Shown: in pieces, positions 63,659-64,000 of the stretch
Layout: the number at the start of each line of letters is the position of its first letter
Numbering within the stretch: the first letter of the stretch is position 1
Source of the DNA: Cellulosimicrobium funkei
Lineage (GTDB): Bacteria > Actinomycetota > Actinomycetes > Actinomycetales > Cellulomonadaceae
Direction of reading: 5' to 3'
DNA: 64,000 nucleotides
Assembly: GCF_001019615.1 (NCBI RefSeq)
Contig: NZ_JNBQ01000005.1
Location: 62,001 to 126,000, forward strand
Notes under the pieces: model-generated
Told to the model about the DNA's origin: nothing
Seen by the model: only the letters and a program-made list of their open reading frames with translations
Database searches by the model: none
Made by a program: the position numbers and the translations under genes

Positions 63659-64000
63659 ATGAGCACCCTGCCCCTCCGGCCCGCCCGGACCACCGACCCC
63701 GACGAGGTCGACCGCCTCTACGAGATCTGCCTGCGGACCGGCGCGTCCGGCGCGGACGCGACCTCCCTGTACACCGACCCGCGGTTGCTCGGCGAGGTCT
63801 ACCTCGGGGCGTACCTCGCCCTCGAGCCGTCGCTCGCGTTCGTCGTCGAGGTCGACGGCGTGGCCGCGGGCTACGTGCTGGGCGCGCGCGACACCGCCGC
63901 GTTCGAGGCGCGGTCCGAGCGGGAGTGGTGGCCGCCGCTGCGCGAGCGGTACCCGCTGGGCAGCTTCCCGGAGGGCTCCCGCGACGAGGCGCTCGTCCGT
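63659..64000 (+). CDS. GNAT-family N-acetyltransferase (partial, runs off right edge)
   Basis: The first 114 residues of a GNAT acetyltransferase: LPLRPARTTDPDEVDRLYEICLRTGASG, LALEPSLAFVVEVDGVAAGYVLGARDTAAFEA and REWWPPLRERYP. The beta-strand 4 region FVVEVDGVAAGYVLG is the acetyl-CoA-binding approach. Substrate unknown. The 3' part is outside the window. Confidence 0.85.
   Translation, partial: MSTLPLRPARTTDPDEVDRLYEICLRTGASGADATSLYTDPRLLGEVYLGAYLALEPSLAFVVEVDGVAAGYVLGARDTAAFEARSEREWWPPLRERYPLGSFPEGSRDEALVR

Overview
The window is very high-GC actinobacterial DNA. A secreted GH6/CBM2 cellulase under a CelR/CebR-type operator, a GH3 glucosidase with its own importer, and the SRP RNA/tRNA-Ser/dnaX/recR neighbourhood point to a cellulolytic member of the Micrococcales (Cellulomonas/Cellulosimicrobium-like; an inference from gene content). 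Many genes start 6-7 bases after a TANNNT-like -10 box, so leaderless transcription is common here. No phage, insertion sequence or CRISPR array is visible.

Layout. (1) 1-3.0 kb: a complete SigK-type envelope/redox regulon: sigma factor, RskA-type anti-sigma factor, FAS1 lipoprotein and a DipZ/CcdA-like protein that runs off the left edge. Three copies of the same CCATCC-N15-CCGAAC promoter drive it. (2) 3.0-4.5 kb: DAHP synthase behind an aromatic leader peptide (W-Y-W-R-F), an apparent attenuator. (3) 4.5-11.6 kb: Nudix hydrolase, an RsbQ/RsbP-like pair, Rrf2 regulator with TauE exporter, amidotransferase, DHFR-like reductase and LysR regulator. (4) 11.6-15.9 kb: a GntR-controlled operon of two ABC transporters with a perfect palindromic operator. 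(5) 15.9-17.3 kb: a CREST-type membrane protein and a VOC protein bracketed by two clusters of a 21-bp repeat. (6) 17.3-19.8 kb: asd and lysC. (7) 19.9-22.4 kb: a PIN-like/HTH-ImmA pair and a formate/nitrite channel.

(8) 22.5-31.8 kb: TetR regulator diverging from a GH3 enzyme and a five-gene peptide/oligosaccharide-type ABC importer. (9) 31.9-36 kb: RHH regulator, DUF4097 protein and a Drr-type ABC exporter, then a second TauE protein. (10) 36-43.1 kb: ferritin-like and SRPBCC proteins, a frameshifted DUF5063 gene, recR, a second ECF sigma/membrane protein pair, dnaX. (11) 43.2-47 kb: metNIQ with a cysteine-rich leader peptide, SRP RNA, tRNA-Ser(GGA). (12) 47.2-53.2 kb: frameshifted GH6-CBM2 cellulase, TetR-controlled ABC exporter, TetR-like protein. 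(13) 53.2-61.4 kb: the full kdp potassium system, with two micro-ORFs at its head and the KdpDE sensor pair. (14) 61.5-64 kb: DUF389 protein, ParB-fold-like small protein, LytR_C protein and a GNAT enzyme cut by the right edge.

The minus-strand block dnaX, recR, DUF5063 ... lysC, asd resembles an order that is contiguous in many actinobacteria. Here it is split by about 18 kb of accessory genes (19.9-37.4 kb), and ybaB is missing between dnaX and recR. Two genes (DUF5063 and GH6) are broken at runs of seven G/C; both are repaired by removing one base, so sequencing or assembly indels must be considered.
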